A stretch of 19,066 nucleotides of DNA, from contig CAMLSG010000094.1 in assembly GCA_946482635.1 (NCBI GenBank), forward strand, positions 1 through 19,066, written 5' to 3'. This document shows, in pieces, positions 1-6,426 of the stretch. The position numbers were made by a program, and so were the translations under genes. Every line of letters starts with the position of its first letter. The stretch's first letter is position 1. The DNA is from an uncultured Duganella sp. (GTDB taxonomy: Bacteria; Pseudomonadota; Gammaproteobacteria; Burkholderiales; Burkholderiaceae). The notes under the pieces were generated by a model. It did not search any database and was not told the origin of the DNA. It saw only the letters and a program-made list of their open reading frames with translations.

Positions 1-2
1 GC

Positions 3-44
3 GCGCAGCTCATCGATGAAGTGGATCGCTTCGTGCCGAGATAA
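3..44 (+). CDS. 3' end of an unidentified upstream gene (partial)
   Basis: One frame open from the window edge ends at a TAA and would read AQLIDEVDRFVPR-stop. It has the amphipathic look of a real protein C-terminus. The fragment is too short to assign a family. About 60 nt of apparently non-coding sequence separate it from the hydrolase gene. It could be chance, since only 13 codons are visible. Confidence 0.3.
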   Translation, partial: AQLIDEVDRFVPR

Positions 45-105
45 GGCTTGAGCGCCGCCACAGAAGTGCTACTCTGGTTGGTGATCCTTAACGCGGGAGG
101 CCGTC

Positions 106-894
106 ATGCCTGGATTTTTCAGCAAGCTTGCTGCATTGGTCCTGTTCACTGGCGCCGCCATGGCGCAGACCACGCCACAAGCGGTGGGCGTGGTGGTCAT
201 GCACGGCAAAGGCGGTCTGCCGACGAAGTATGTGGCGGAACTGGCGTCAGGCCTGGAGGCCAAAGGGCATCAGGTCGCCAATATCGAGATGCCCTGGTCT
301 GGCAACAGGAATTACGACGTCAACACAGCCGCGGCGGAAGCGGAAATTGACGCGGCATTGACCCGTCTTCGCTCAAAAGGCGCGAGCCGCCTGTTCGTGG
401 CGGGTCACAGCCAGGGCGGCACCTTCGCGCTTTACTACGGCAGCAAGCACGCGGTGGACGGAATCATCTCCATCGCGCCGGGCGCCAGCACGGCCAGCCA
501 GGTGATCCGTGAAAAGCTCGGCGAATCACTGGATGAGGCGCGCAAGCTGGCTGCTGCCGGCAAAGGAGGCGAAACAGCCCGGCTGGCCGACTTCGAGGGC
601 GCCAAGGGAACGTACACCGTCATCTGCAAACCGGATAACTACCTGACCTGGTTCGATCCCGACGGCGCAATGAACCTGATGAAATCGATCCGTACCATGA
701 GGCCGGAAACGCCGGTACTGCTGGTGGTGCCGAAAAACGATTATCCCGCCTTGCTCAAGGCCAGGCAGGCCAACTTCGATGCCCTGCCCCGCAATCCACG
801 CACCAGGCCATACGAACCGGATGCCACGCATACCGGCGCGCCGGCCGCTTCGCGCGATGAAGTCTCGCGGTGGATGATGGAGGTAGTGAACTAG
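106..894 (+). CDS. Exported alpha/beta hydrolase family protein
   Basis: The 262-residue product starts with a signal peptide (residues 1-20, hydrophobic core ending in AMA|QTT), so it probably acts in the periplasm or is lipid-anchor-free and secreted. The nucleophile elbow GHSQGG lies at 100-105, with Ser102 as the presumed catalytic serine. The HGKGG stretch near 33-37 suits an oxyanion loop. Asp212 or Asp239 and His242 are candidates for the rest of the triad. ATG at 106 has a good GGGAGG ribosome site at 95-100, which fixes the start. The gene converges on the GGDEF-EAL gene and overlaps it by 4 nt within a shared CTAG. The substrate cannot be told from sequence; esterase, lipase-like or dienelactone-hydrolase-like activities are all possible. 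The fold is clear, the reaction is not. Confidence 0.8.
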   Translation: MPGFFSKLAALVLFTGAAMAQTTPQAVGVVVMHGKGGLPTKYVAELASGLEAKGHQVANIEMPWSGNRNYDVNTAAAEAEIDAALTRLRSKGASRLFVAGHSQGGTFALYYGSKHAVDGIISIAPGASTASQVIREKLGESLDEARKLAAAGKGGETARLADFEGAKGTYTVICKPDNYLTWFDPDGAMNLMKSIRTMRPETPVLLVVPKNDYPALLKARQANFDALPRNPRTRPYEPDATHTGAPAASRDEVSRWMMEVVN

Positions 895-2951
895 CCCGCG
901 TTGGCAGCGAGCGGTTCGGGCGGCGCCCAGTTCTGCACCAGGGCGTCTTCGAACTCCTGCGCGGGCAAGGGGCGCGAGAACAGGTAGCCCTGCACTTCGT
1001 CGCAGCCGGAGTCCTTGAGGAAGGCCAGTTGTTCCGGGGTTTCCACGCCTTCGGCGATCACCTTGTGGTTCAGTTGCTGGGCGATGCTGATGATGGTGCT
1101 GGCAATGGCGCAGTCGTTGGTATCGACCGGAATGCCGGTAGTGAAAGAGCGGTCGATCTTCAGCGTGTCGATCGGGAAGCGCTTCAGGTACGACAGGCTG
1201 GAATAACCGGTGCCGAAATCGTCCAGCGACAGCGTGATGCCGGCCGCTGTCAGGCGGTCCATGATGCCGATCACGCGTTCGATATTGTGCATCAGCGTGG
1301 ATTCGGTGATTTCCAGCTCCAGCCACGAGGGCTCGAGGCCGTAGCGCCGCAGCGTGTCCATCACACGGCCGGGCAGCGCGGACGTGAACTCGCGCGCCGA
1401 CACATTGACCGCCAGGCGCACCGGCGGCAAACCCTTTTCCTTCCATGCCTGTGCCTGCGCGCATGCAGCCTCCAGCACCCACTCGCCGACCTGCACCACC
1501 AGGCCGGTTGCTTCGGCCAGCGGAATGAATTCGGCCGGCGGCACCAGGCCGCGCTCGGGGTGCTTCCAGCGCACCAGCGCTTCGGCGCCGATGATCTTGC
1601 CGGTGCTGATTTCAAACTTGGGCTGGTAGTGCAGCAGCAGTTGCCCGTTGCCCAGCGCCTGGCGCAAGCCGGATTCGATGCGCATGCGCTCCTGCATGCC
1701 CTTGTTCATGTCCTGGCTGTAAAAAGCGATATGCTCGCCGTCCGTCGAGGCATTTTGCTTGGCGCGGTACATGGCGATATCGGCCAGGCGCAGCAGGGTT
1801 TCTGCATCGTTGCCGTCCTGCGGGAACACGCTGATGCCGATCGAGGCGCTGACGCGCAGGTCGTGGCCATCGATCAGGAACGGTTCGTTGAGCGCCGCCA
1901 GCAGCTTGTTGGCCACCATGCTGGCTTCGTAGTGCTGGTGGATGTCGAACAGGCCGACCGCGAATTCATCGCCGGACAGGCGCGCCACCACATCCTGGTC
2001 GCGCAGGGCGAGGCGGAAGCGCTGCGATATCTCGCGCAGCAGCGCATCGCCGACGGCGCGTCCCAGGGTGTCGTTAATCAGCTTGAAGCGGTTCAGATCG
2101 ATGAACATGACGCAGCCGTGCGCCTTGGTGCGCTGGGCTACGATGATGGCCTGGTCCACCAGCTTGGTCAGGAGCGAGCGGTTCGGCAGGCTGGTCAGGT
2201 CGTCGTAATACGCCAGGTGGTGGATGCGTTCCTCCGCCTGCTTGCGCTCCGTGATATCGGTCAGGTAGGCGATCAGGCCGATCGAGCGGTCTTCCATATC
2301 GCATAGCTGCGACAGCGACAGGCTGGCCCAGAATACTTCGCCGTTCTTTTTCTTGCGGCGCACTTCCATCAGGCGGCCGCCCTGCTCCAGGAATTCGTCG
2401 CCCAGGTCTTCGTCCTCGTCGTCGTAGAGGAAGATGATGTTGCGGCCCACCGCTTCCACCGCAGAATAGCCAAAGAGGCGTTCGGCGCCCTTGTTCCAAC
2501 TGGTGATGAAACCGTTCAGGTCCATGGTCAGCACCGACTCGTGGATCTGGTCCAGGATCTGCGACTGGTGCTGCAGGCGCGCTTCCACCTGCACGTAGGC
2601 GTGGGTGGTGCGCTGCGCCACGGAGTGCACTTGCAGCACGCTGCCGGCCAGGCCGGCCAGGCTGGCGAGGTTCTGCCTGGTGCTGTCGGTATAGTTGTCC
2701 AGCCCCGAAACTTCGAAGCGGCCGAAGTAATGATCGTCGAACTGGATCAGCTGCGACAGGCCGCTCTCCCAGCCCGGCAAGCCGGCGGCCGGCGTCATGT
2801 CGCGCGGTACGTAGCGGCCATGCGGACTGCCTGTCACTTCGCGCGCGATGCGGCCAAGCTCCTCCACCAGCGCGGGGCCGCGCAGGCGCAGCACGGCATC
2901 GCACACGGCAGCGCTGCTGGCAAGGAAATTGGCAACCGGTTGCACGGGCAT
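891..2951 (-). CDS. PAS-GGDEF-EAL c-di-GMP signalling protein
   Basis: Cytoplasmic c-di-GMP turnover protein of 686 residues. From N to C it has a GAF-like region (about 15-120), a PAS domain (about 128-236, ending in the linker DITERKQAEERI), GGDEF (about 240-410) and EAL (about 425-665). The GGDEF signature reads SGDEF (326-330), a variant whose cyclase activity is uncertain; an RxxD inhibitory-site motif (RDQD) precedes it at the usual spacing. The EAL domain has [42 protein letters not shown] and QGYLFSRPL, so phosphodiesterase activity is likely. ATG at 2951 is preferred over a TTG at 2984: it follows the TAA of the HDOD gene by 2 nt and has AGGA 10 nt upstream, which implies translational coupling. 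The two genes form one operon. Confidence 0.9.
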   Translation of the reverse strand: MPVQPVANFLASSAAVCDAVLRLRGPALVEELGRIAREVTGSPHGRYVPRDMTPAAGLPGWESGLSQLIQFDDHYFGRFEVSGLDNYTDSTRQNLASLAGLAGSVLQVHSVAQRTTHAYVQVEARLQHQSQILDQIHESVLTMDLNGFITSWNKGAERLFGYSAVEAVGRNIIFLYDDEDEDLGDEFLEQGGRLMEVRRKKKNGEVFWASLSLSQLCDMEDRSIGLIAYLTDITERKQAEERIHHLAYYDDLTSLPNRSLLTKLVDQAIIVAQRTKAHGCVMFIDLNRFKLINDTLGRAVGDALLREISQRFRLALRDQDVVARLSGDEFAVGLFDIHQHYEASMVANKLLAALNEPFLIDGHDLRVSASIGISVFPQDGNDAETLLRLADIAMYRAKQNASTDGEHIAFYSQDMNKGMQERMRIESGLRQALGNGQLLLHYQPKFEISTGKIIGAEALVRWKHPERGLVPPAEFIPLAEATGLVVQVGEWVLEAACAQAQAWKEKGLPPVRLAVNVSAREFTSALPGRVMDTLRRYGLEPSWLELEITESTLMHNIERVIGIMDRLTAAGITLSLDDFGTGYSSLSYLKRFPIDTLKIDRSFTTGIPVDTNDCAIASTIISIAQQLNHKVIAEGVETPEQLAFLKDSGCDEVQGYLFSRPLPAQEFEDALVQNWAPPEPLAANAG

Positions 2952-2953
2952 GC

Positions 2954-4117
2954 TTACACGTTCCTGCTGACCTGCAGTGCCCAATGGTAGGCCTGCAACA
3001 GGCTGCGCCAGTAGGTTTCGTTGTCGATGCCGACGTCGCGCAGCGCGCTCGCATGCGGTTCGTGCATTTCCACCAGCGCCAGCATTTCTCCCAGTTCGCC
3101 GGTGCGGTCCAGCAGGGCCGCGACCACGTCCAGGTCCAGGTTCAGGGCCGAGACGATGTCGGTCATCGGCATCGCCAGCAGGACATCGAGCAGCGAGAAC
3201 ACGCCGACCAGGAAAGCCATGTCCTGTTCATCGCGCTCGCCGTCACGCAGCTTGCACAGGGCTTCCATCTGCGCGGCGCGCAGGGCGGCCAGCGGCAACA
3301 GGGCATTGGCCGGTCCATCGGCTTGCTGGCGCGCGTACAGCAGCAGCTGCAGCCAGCGCTGCAGCTGGCGGCGGCCCAGCAGGTTGATGGCCTGGCCGAA
3401 ATTGTGGATCGGGTTGCTGTTCGGCGCAAAGGCGGCGGAGTTCACCAGCTTGAGCAACTGGAAGGACAGCGCAGGGTCTTGCTTGAGCAGCGCTTCCAGC
3501 TCGCGCGAATCGGCGTCCTGGGCCAGCAGGCCAAGCAGGGCAAGCAGGCGCTTGCGGGTGGTGCCGTCACCCTGCCCTGCATCGTGTTCCTGCGCGCGCG
3601 GCAGCTCGCCGCGGAACAGGGTGAAGCCGGCTTTGCGGCATTCATGGGCGCGGACAGCATCGGCATTACGGGCCAGGTGCGGGCCGGGCAGCGTCATCAT
3701 CGCCAGCGCGCCTGGCAGCGCGTCGGCGCAATCGACATCGAGGCCGCGGATGCCGGCTTGCGCAGATGCGACGCCTGCGTCGCCATCGGCCATCAAGCGC
3801 AGGCCGCGCTCGACGAGCTGCTTGCAGCGCTTTTGCACGGCGCCGTCGGCCAGCAGCGCGGCGGGTACGGTAAAGACGATGCGCTCAAGCGGCAGGCCAT
3901 CGAGCTGGCTGGGGTCAAGCAGGAGCGGATCGGCGAGGGGAATGTAGTAGTCGAGCGAACCCAGTTCTTCGGATTCAGGACAGCACAGGAGCGCTTGCAG
4001 GTCGCTCAGCGAAGCCGCTGCCGGCAATTGAAACGCCAGTCCCGCCCAGTGATTCTGGGTATCCAGGACAGGCTTGATTCCCACCAGCGGAAACGAATTC
4101 GGATCTGACGCAAACAT
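2954..4117 (-). CDS. HDOD protein with degenerate EAL domain (YuxH/CdgJ-like)
   Basis: The 387-residue protein has an N-terminal region (about 1-180) that looks like an eroded EAL domain. It lacks EAL, the DDFGTG loop and the other metal ligands, but keeps a late GFTLFRGEL motif (164-172) typical of this family. The C-terminal HDOD domain (about 185-380) has ALLGLLAQDAD, DPALSFQLLKLVNS and a VGVFSLLD segment (304-311) where an HD-type phosphohydrolase would carry His-Asp. Both halves therefore look non-catalytic, which is usual for EAL-HDOD proteins such as CdgJ of Vibrio cholerae, involved in motility control. It is followed 2 nt later by the active-looking EAL gene. The start ATG at 4117 lies downstream of a possible promoter; its ribosome site is weak (GAGAT). 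Confidence 0.82.
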   Translation of the reverse strand: MFASDPNSFPLVGIKPVLDTQNHWAGLAFQLPAAASLSDLQALLCCPESEELGSLDYYIPLADPLLLDPSQLDGLPLERIVFTVPAALLADGAVQKRCKQLVERGLRLMADGDAGVASAQAGIRGLDVDCADALPGALAMMTLPGPHLARNADAVRAHECRKAGFTLFRGELPRAQEHDAGQGDGTTRKRLLALLGLLAQDADSRELEALLKQDPALSFQLLKLVNSAAFAPNSNPIHNFGQAINLLGRRQLQRWLQLLLYARQQADGPANALLPLAALRAAQMEALCKLRDGERDEQDMAFLVGVFSLLDVLLAMPMTDIVSALNLDLDVVAALLDRTGELGEMLALVEMHEPHASALRDVGIDNETYWRSLLQAYHWALQVSRNV

Positions 4118-4215
4118 CGGAATCTCGGTGTGGCAACACTAACAATGGTAAATGGTCTATTGATGTAAAGCAACCATTGAGCGCGCTCGGACACCCTGTG
4201 TTACAAGACTCGGGG

Positions 4216-4243
4216 AATATAACAGAAATTGCCCAAAAGTCAG
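4216..4243 (-). promoter_or_regulatory. Candidate sigma-70 promoter for the HDOD/GGDEF-EAL operon
   Basis: Read on the minus strand, CTGACT (4238-4243) and TATATT (4216-4221) are separated by 16 nt. The -10 box matches 5 of 6 consensus bases and the -35 box 4 of 6. Transcription would begin about 110 nt before the HDOD start codon. It is a pattern match only. Confidence 0.4.
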
Positions 4244-4286
4244 CTTTGGAGTGGTAGAGGAGATAACCAAATTGTCGGTTTTGTAC

Positions 4287-4305
4287 CAGTAACGATACAT
4301 TACTG
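4287..4305. repeat. Inverted repeat CAGTAA-N7-TTACTG
   Basis: A perfect 6-bp dyad with a 7-nt centre lies about 17 nt beyond the stop of the response-regulator gene and upstream of the candidate HDOD promoter. It is too AT-rich and lacks the T-run needed for a convincing intrinsic terminator. An operator is possible but unproven. Confidence 0.4.
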
Positions 4306-4321
4306 ATTATTTTAGCAATTC

Positions 4322-4939
4322 TTACTTCTCGAATTGTGCGTGCTGGACCGCAAACTTGATCAATTCTGCCTGTCCTTCGATGCCAAGCTTGCGTTTTATG
4401 TTAAGACGGTGGGTTTCCACCGTGCGCACGCTGAGGTCCAGTTCGCGCGCAATATGCTTGTTGGATTCGCCATTGGCGAGGTGGCGCAGCACTTCCGCTT
4501 CGCGGGTGGTGAGCTGGTTGTCCTGCGCCATCGGCTTGGCCAGTTGCTGCGCCAGGTTGGCGCTGTAGTAGATGCCGCCGGCCATGACCGTTTCGATGGC
4601 GACCACGATATCCTTGCCCGGCGCGTCCTTCAGCACGTAGCCGCGGGCGCCGGCCTGGATGGCCTGGGTCACGTATTCCAGCTTGTCGTGCATCGACAGG
4701 ATCAGCACCGCAATGGCGGGGAACTGGCGCTTGAACAGGGCGGTGGCTTCGATGCCGTTGGTGCCGCGCATATTGATGTCCATCAGGACCAGGTCGGGAC
4801 TGTGCTGGCGCGCAGCTTCCAGCGCTTCGGCCGCGCTGCCTGCCTCGCCGACGACTTCGAATTGCGCCATCGCTTCCAGCCGCGCGCGCAGGCCGTCGCG
4901 CACAAGGGGGTGGTCATCTACCAACAGTATCCGGGTCAT
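4322..4939 (-). CDS. NarL/FixJ-type (LuxR-HTH) response regulator
   Basis: DNA-binding response regulator of 205 residues, the usual length for this class. The receiver domain (about 1-120) has the acidic pair Asp8/Asp9, phospho-acceptor Asp54 in LVLMDINM, and Lys104 in YVLKDA. A LuxR-type HTH occupies about 141-205 (LTTREAEVLRHLANG, KHIARELDLSVRTVETH). Its ATG overlaps the end of the Cache-kinase gene by 4 nt, so the two are coupled and almost certainly partners. The divergent neighbour is cstA, which makes cstA the likeliest target; this is inference from position. Regulators of this shape usually bind inverted repeats, and one is present in the kinase-cstA spacer. Confidence 0.93.
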   Translation of the reverse strand: MTRILLVDDHPLVRDGLRARLEAMAQFEVVGEAGSAAEALEAARQHSPDLVLMDINMRGTNGIEATALFKRQFPAIAVLILSMHDKLEYVTQAIQAGARGYVLKDAPGKDIVVAIETVMAGGIYYSANLAQQLAKPMAQDNQLTTREAEVLRHLANGESNKHIARELDLSVRTVETHRLNIKRKLGIEGQAELIKFAVQHAQFEK

Positions 4940-6297
4940 TGCTTGCCTTTGTTGTCTACACGCGCCAGCACAATGGTGCCGGCTGGCGAGGATTCGATGC
5001 GGAACTGGCCGCCGATCGCTTCCATGCGCTCCATCATATTCCGTAATCCGATGCCGCGCTTCGGATGGCCGGCGATGCCCTCGGCATCGAAGCCGCTGCC
5101 ATTGTCGGCAATGCGCAGCGTCACGCCTTCGGCATCGCCCTCAAGTTCGATCCTGATGCTGGTGGCGGCTGCATGGCGCTCGATATTGGTCAGCGCCTCC
5201 TGCGCAATGCGGAACAGCACCGTGTTCGCCACATCGGGCAGGCCGTCCGTGCAGCCGGTGGCGGCGAAGGATACTTCGACGCCGATGTGCACGCGGAATT
5301 CCGCGGCCAGGTGGTCCAGCGCGGCGGCCAGGCCCAGGTCGTCCAGGATGGCGGGACGCAGGTTGTGCGAAATGCGGCGCACCTCGCCCAGCACATTGTT
5401 CAACTGTTCCGCCGTGTGTTCGAAGGCCGCCTTGGCCTTGTCCTGCTGCGCCGGATTGCCGAGGCGGATGATGCCGGCCTCGATCTGCAGCTTGATCGAC
5501 ACCAGCCATTGGCTGATGCCGTCGTGCAGGTCGCGCGACAGGCGCGCCCTTTCCTCCTCCTGCGATTCGACCACGCGCTGCGCCAGCACTTTGAGCTTGG
5601 CGTCTGCCACGCGGTATTCGCGGATGTTCAGCGCCAGGCCGGAGACACCGACCGCCACCAGCGCCAGCGCCGCAATGGCGGCCATCCACAACAGCGTATT
5701 GCGGATATTGCCGCGCTGCTGGGCGTCGACCTTGGCCAGCGCCGCATCGACGTCGTCAAGGTAGATGCCGGTGCCCAGCATCCAGCCCCATTCCGGCAGC
5801 GGCATCACGTAGCCAAGCTTGGGGGCCGACTTGTGGGTGGAAGGCTTGACCCAGTTGTAGCGCTCCAGCCCGCCCCCTTCGCGGGCGCGCGCCAGCAGGC
5901 GCTGGATGGTGGGATTGCCTTCCTCGTCCTTCATCATGAACAGGTTCTGGCCCACCAGCTCCGGCTGGCGCGGGTGCATCAGCGAATTGCCCTGCATGTC
6001 GTAGACGAAGAAATAGCCGTCGTCGCCGAAACTCAGGGAGGACAGGATGCGCTTGGCTTCGTCGAGCGTGGCCTGGTCCGTGCGGCCCGATTTGACCAGG
6101 TGGGATATCGAGTGGTTGGCCAGCGTGACGTAGTGTTTGAGCTCCGCCTCCTTGCTGGCCAGGTAGGCCTGCTGGATGGTGTCGCGCTGCTGGCGGGCAA
6201 GCGTGGTGGCCTGGTAGCGCACCGCGATGGCGATTGCGCACAAGGCCAGGATCAGGGGCGCAATGGCCAGGAACAGGAACTTTTGCCGCAGCTTCAT
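4936..6297 (-). CDS. Cache-domain sensor histidine kinase (NarX/DegS-like HisKA_3 type)
   Basis: Membrane sensor kinase of 453 residues. TM1 is at about 7-27 and TM2 at about 201-223, and they enclose a periplasmic domain resembling single Cache (sCache_2), with GYFFVYDMQGNSLMHP (94-109) and LPEWGWMLGTGIYLDDVD (167-184). The cytoplasmic part has a HisKA_3 dimerisation domain with His258 in RDLHDG, and an ATPase domain with N-box QEALTNIERHA (366-376), DNGSGF (398-403) and GIGLRNM. Cache domains of this kind are known to bind short carboxylates in several bacteria. With cstA divergent, a pyruvate, acetate or lactate-type ligand is a reasonable guess. The start ATG at 6297 gives a clean membrane N-terminus; the ribosome site is weak. 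Confidence 0.9.
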   Translation of the reverse strand: MKLRQKFLFLAIAPLILALCAIAIAVRYQATTLARQQRDTIQQAYLASKEAELKHYVTLANHSISHLVKSGRTDQATLDEAKRILSSLSFGDDGYFFVYDMQGNSLMHPRQPELVGQNLFMMKDEEGNPTIQRLLARAREGGGLERYNWVKPSTHKSAPKLGYVMPLPEWGWMLGTGIYLDDVDAALAKVDAQQRGNIRNTLLWMAAIAALALVAVGVSGLALNIREYRVADAKLKVLAQRVVESQEEERARLSRDLHDGISQWLVSIKLQIEAGIIRLGNPAQQDKAKAAFEHTAEQLNNVLGEVRRISHNLRPAILDDLGLAAALDHLAAEFRVHIGVEVSFAATGCTDGLPDVANTVLFRIAQEALTNIERHAAATSIRIELEGDAEGVTLRIADNGSGFDAEGIAGHPKRGIGLRNMMERMEAIGGQFRIESSPAGTIVLARVDNKGKQ

Positions 6298-6334
6298 GCG
6301 GCGATTGTAAGCCCGCCACTACCCGCTTGTCCTA

Positions 6335-6346
6335 CGTATTTGTACG
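6335..6346. promoter_or_regulatory. Candidate operator dyad CGTA-TTTG-TACG
   Basis: A perfect 4-bp dyad with a 4-nt centre lies in the divergent spacer, about 9 nt upstream of the weak -35 box proposed for cstA. Size and position suit a dimeric NarL-type regulator acting as an activator. Short dyads arise by chance, so confidence is low. Confidence 0.3.
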
Positions 6347-6413
6347 GATCGGGATTGCGTAGTGGTGCGCTTGTGACAGATATTCAAATCCTGAATACTG
6401 GCCATTCATCCTT

Positions 6414-6420
6414 GGAGGAG
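6414..6420 (+). promoter_or_regulatory. Strong ribosome binding site of cstA
   Basis: GGAGGAG sits 6 nt before ATG 6427. It decides the cstA start, because the reading frame stays open far upstream through sequence that is antisense to the kinase gene. Confidence 0.85.
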
Positions 6421-6426
6421 ACCCCG

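Larger units (their letters stand above)
4118..4321. other. AT-rich intergenic region upstream of the HDOD gene
   Basis: This 204-nt spacer between the response-regulator gene and the HDOD gene (both minus strand) is clearly richer in A+T than its surroundings. It holds a possible sigma-70 promoter for the HDOD operon (4216-4243) and a 6-bp inverted repeat (4287-4305). I see no small ORF and no strong terminator in it. Confidence 0.6.
6298..6426. promoter_or_regulatory. Divergent kinase/cstA control region
   Basis: This 129-nt spacer must hold promoters for both the kinase-regulator operon (-) and cstA (+). It contains a dyad CGTA-N4-TACG (6335-6346) and a longer-range 7-bp inverted repeat, CCACTAC at 6316-6322 with GTAGTGG at 6359-6365. 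For cstA the best sigma-70-like pair I find is TTGCGT (6355-6360) and GATATT (6379-6384), 18 nt apart, which is weak and would suit an activated promoter. No classic sigma-54 GG/GC pair was found. Confidence 0.45.

Noticed and set aside
870..2306. Plus-strand open frame opposite the PAS-GGDEF-EAL gene
   Set aside because: No domain, odd composition, and the minus-strand product is clear.
2952..2984. TTG start for the PAS-GGDEF-EAL protein
   Set aside because: It overlaps the HDOD gene by about 31 nt; ATG 2951 with an AGGA site just after the HDOD stop is better.
2984..4108. Plus-strand open frame opposite the HDOD gene
   Set aside because: Gln/Arg/His-rich shadow with no signal; the minus-strand HDOD motifs are convincing.
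5065..6426. In-frame upstream extension of cstA
   Set aside because: It runs antisense through the kinase gene; the strong ribosome site and the family N-terminus place the start at 6427.
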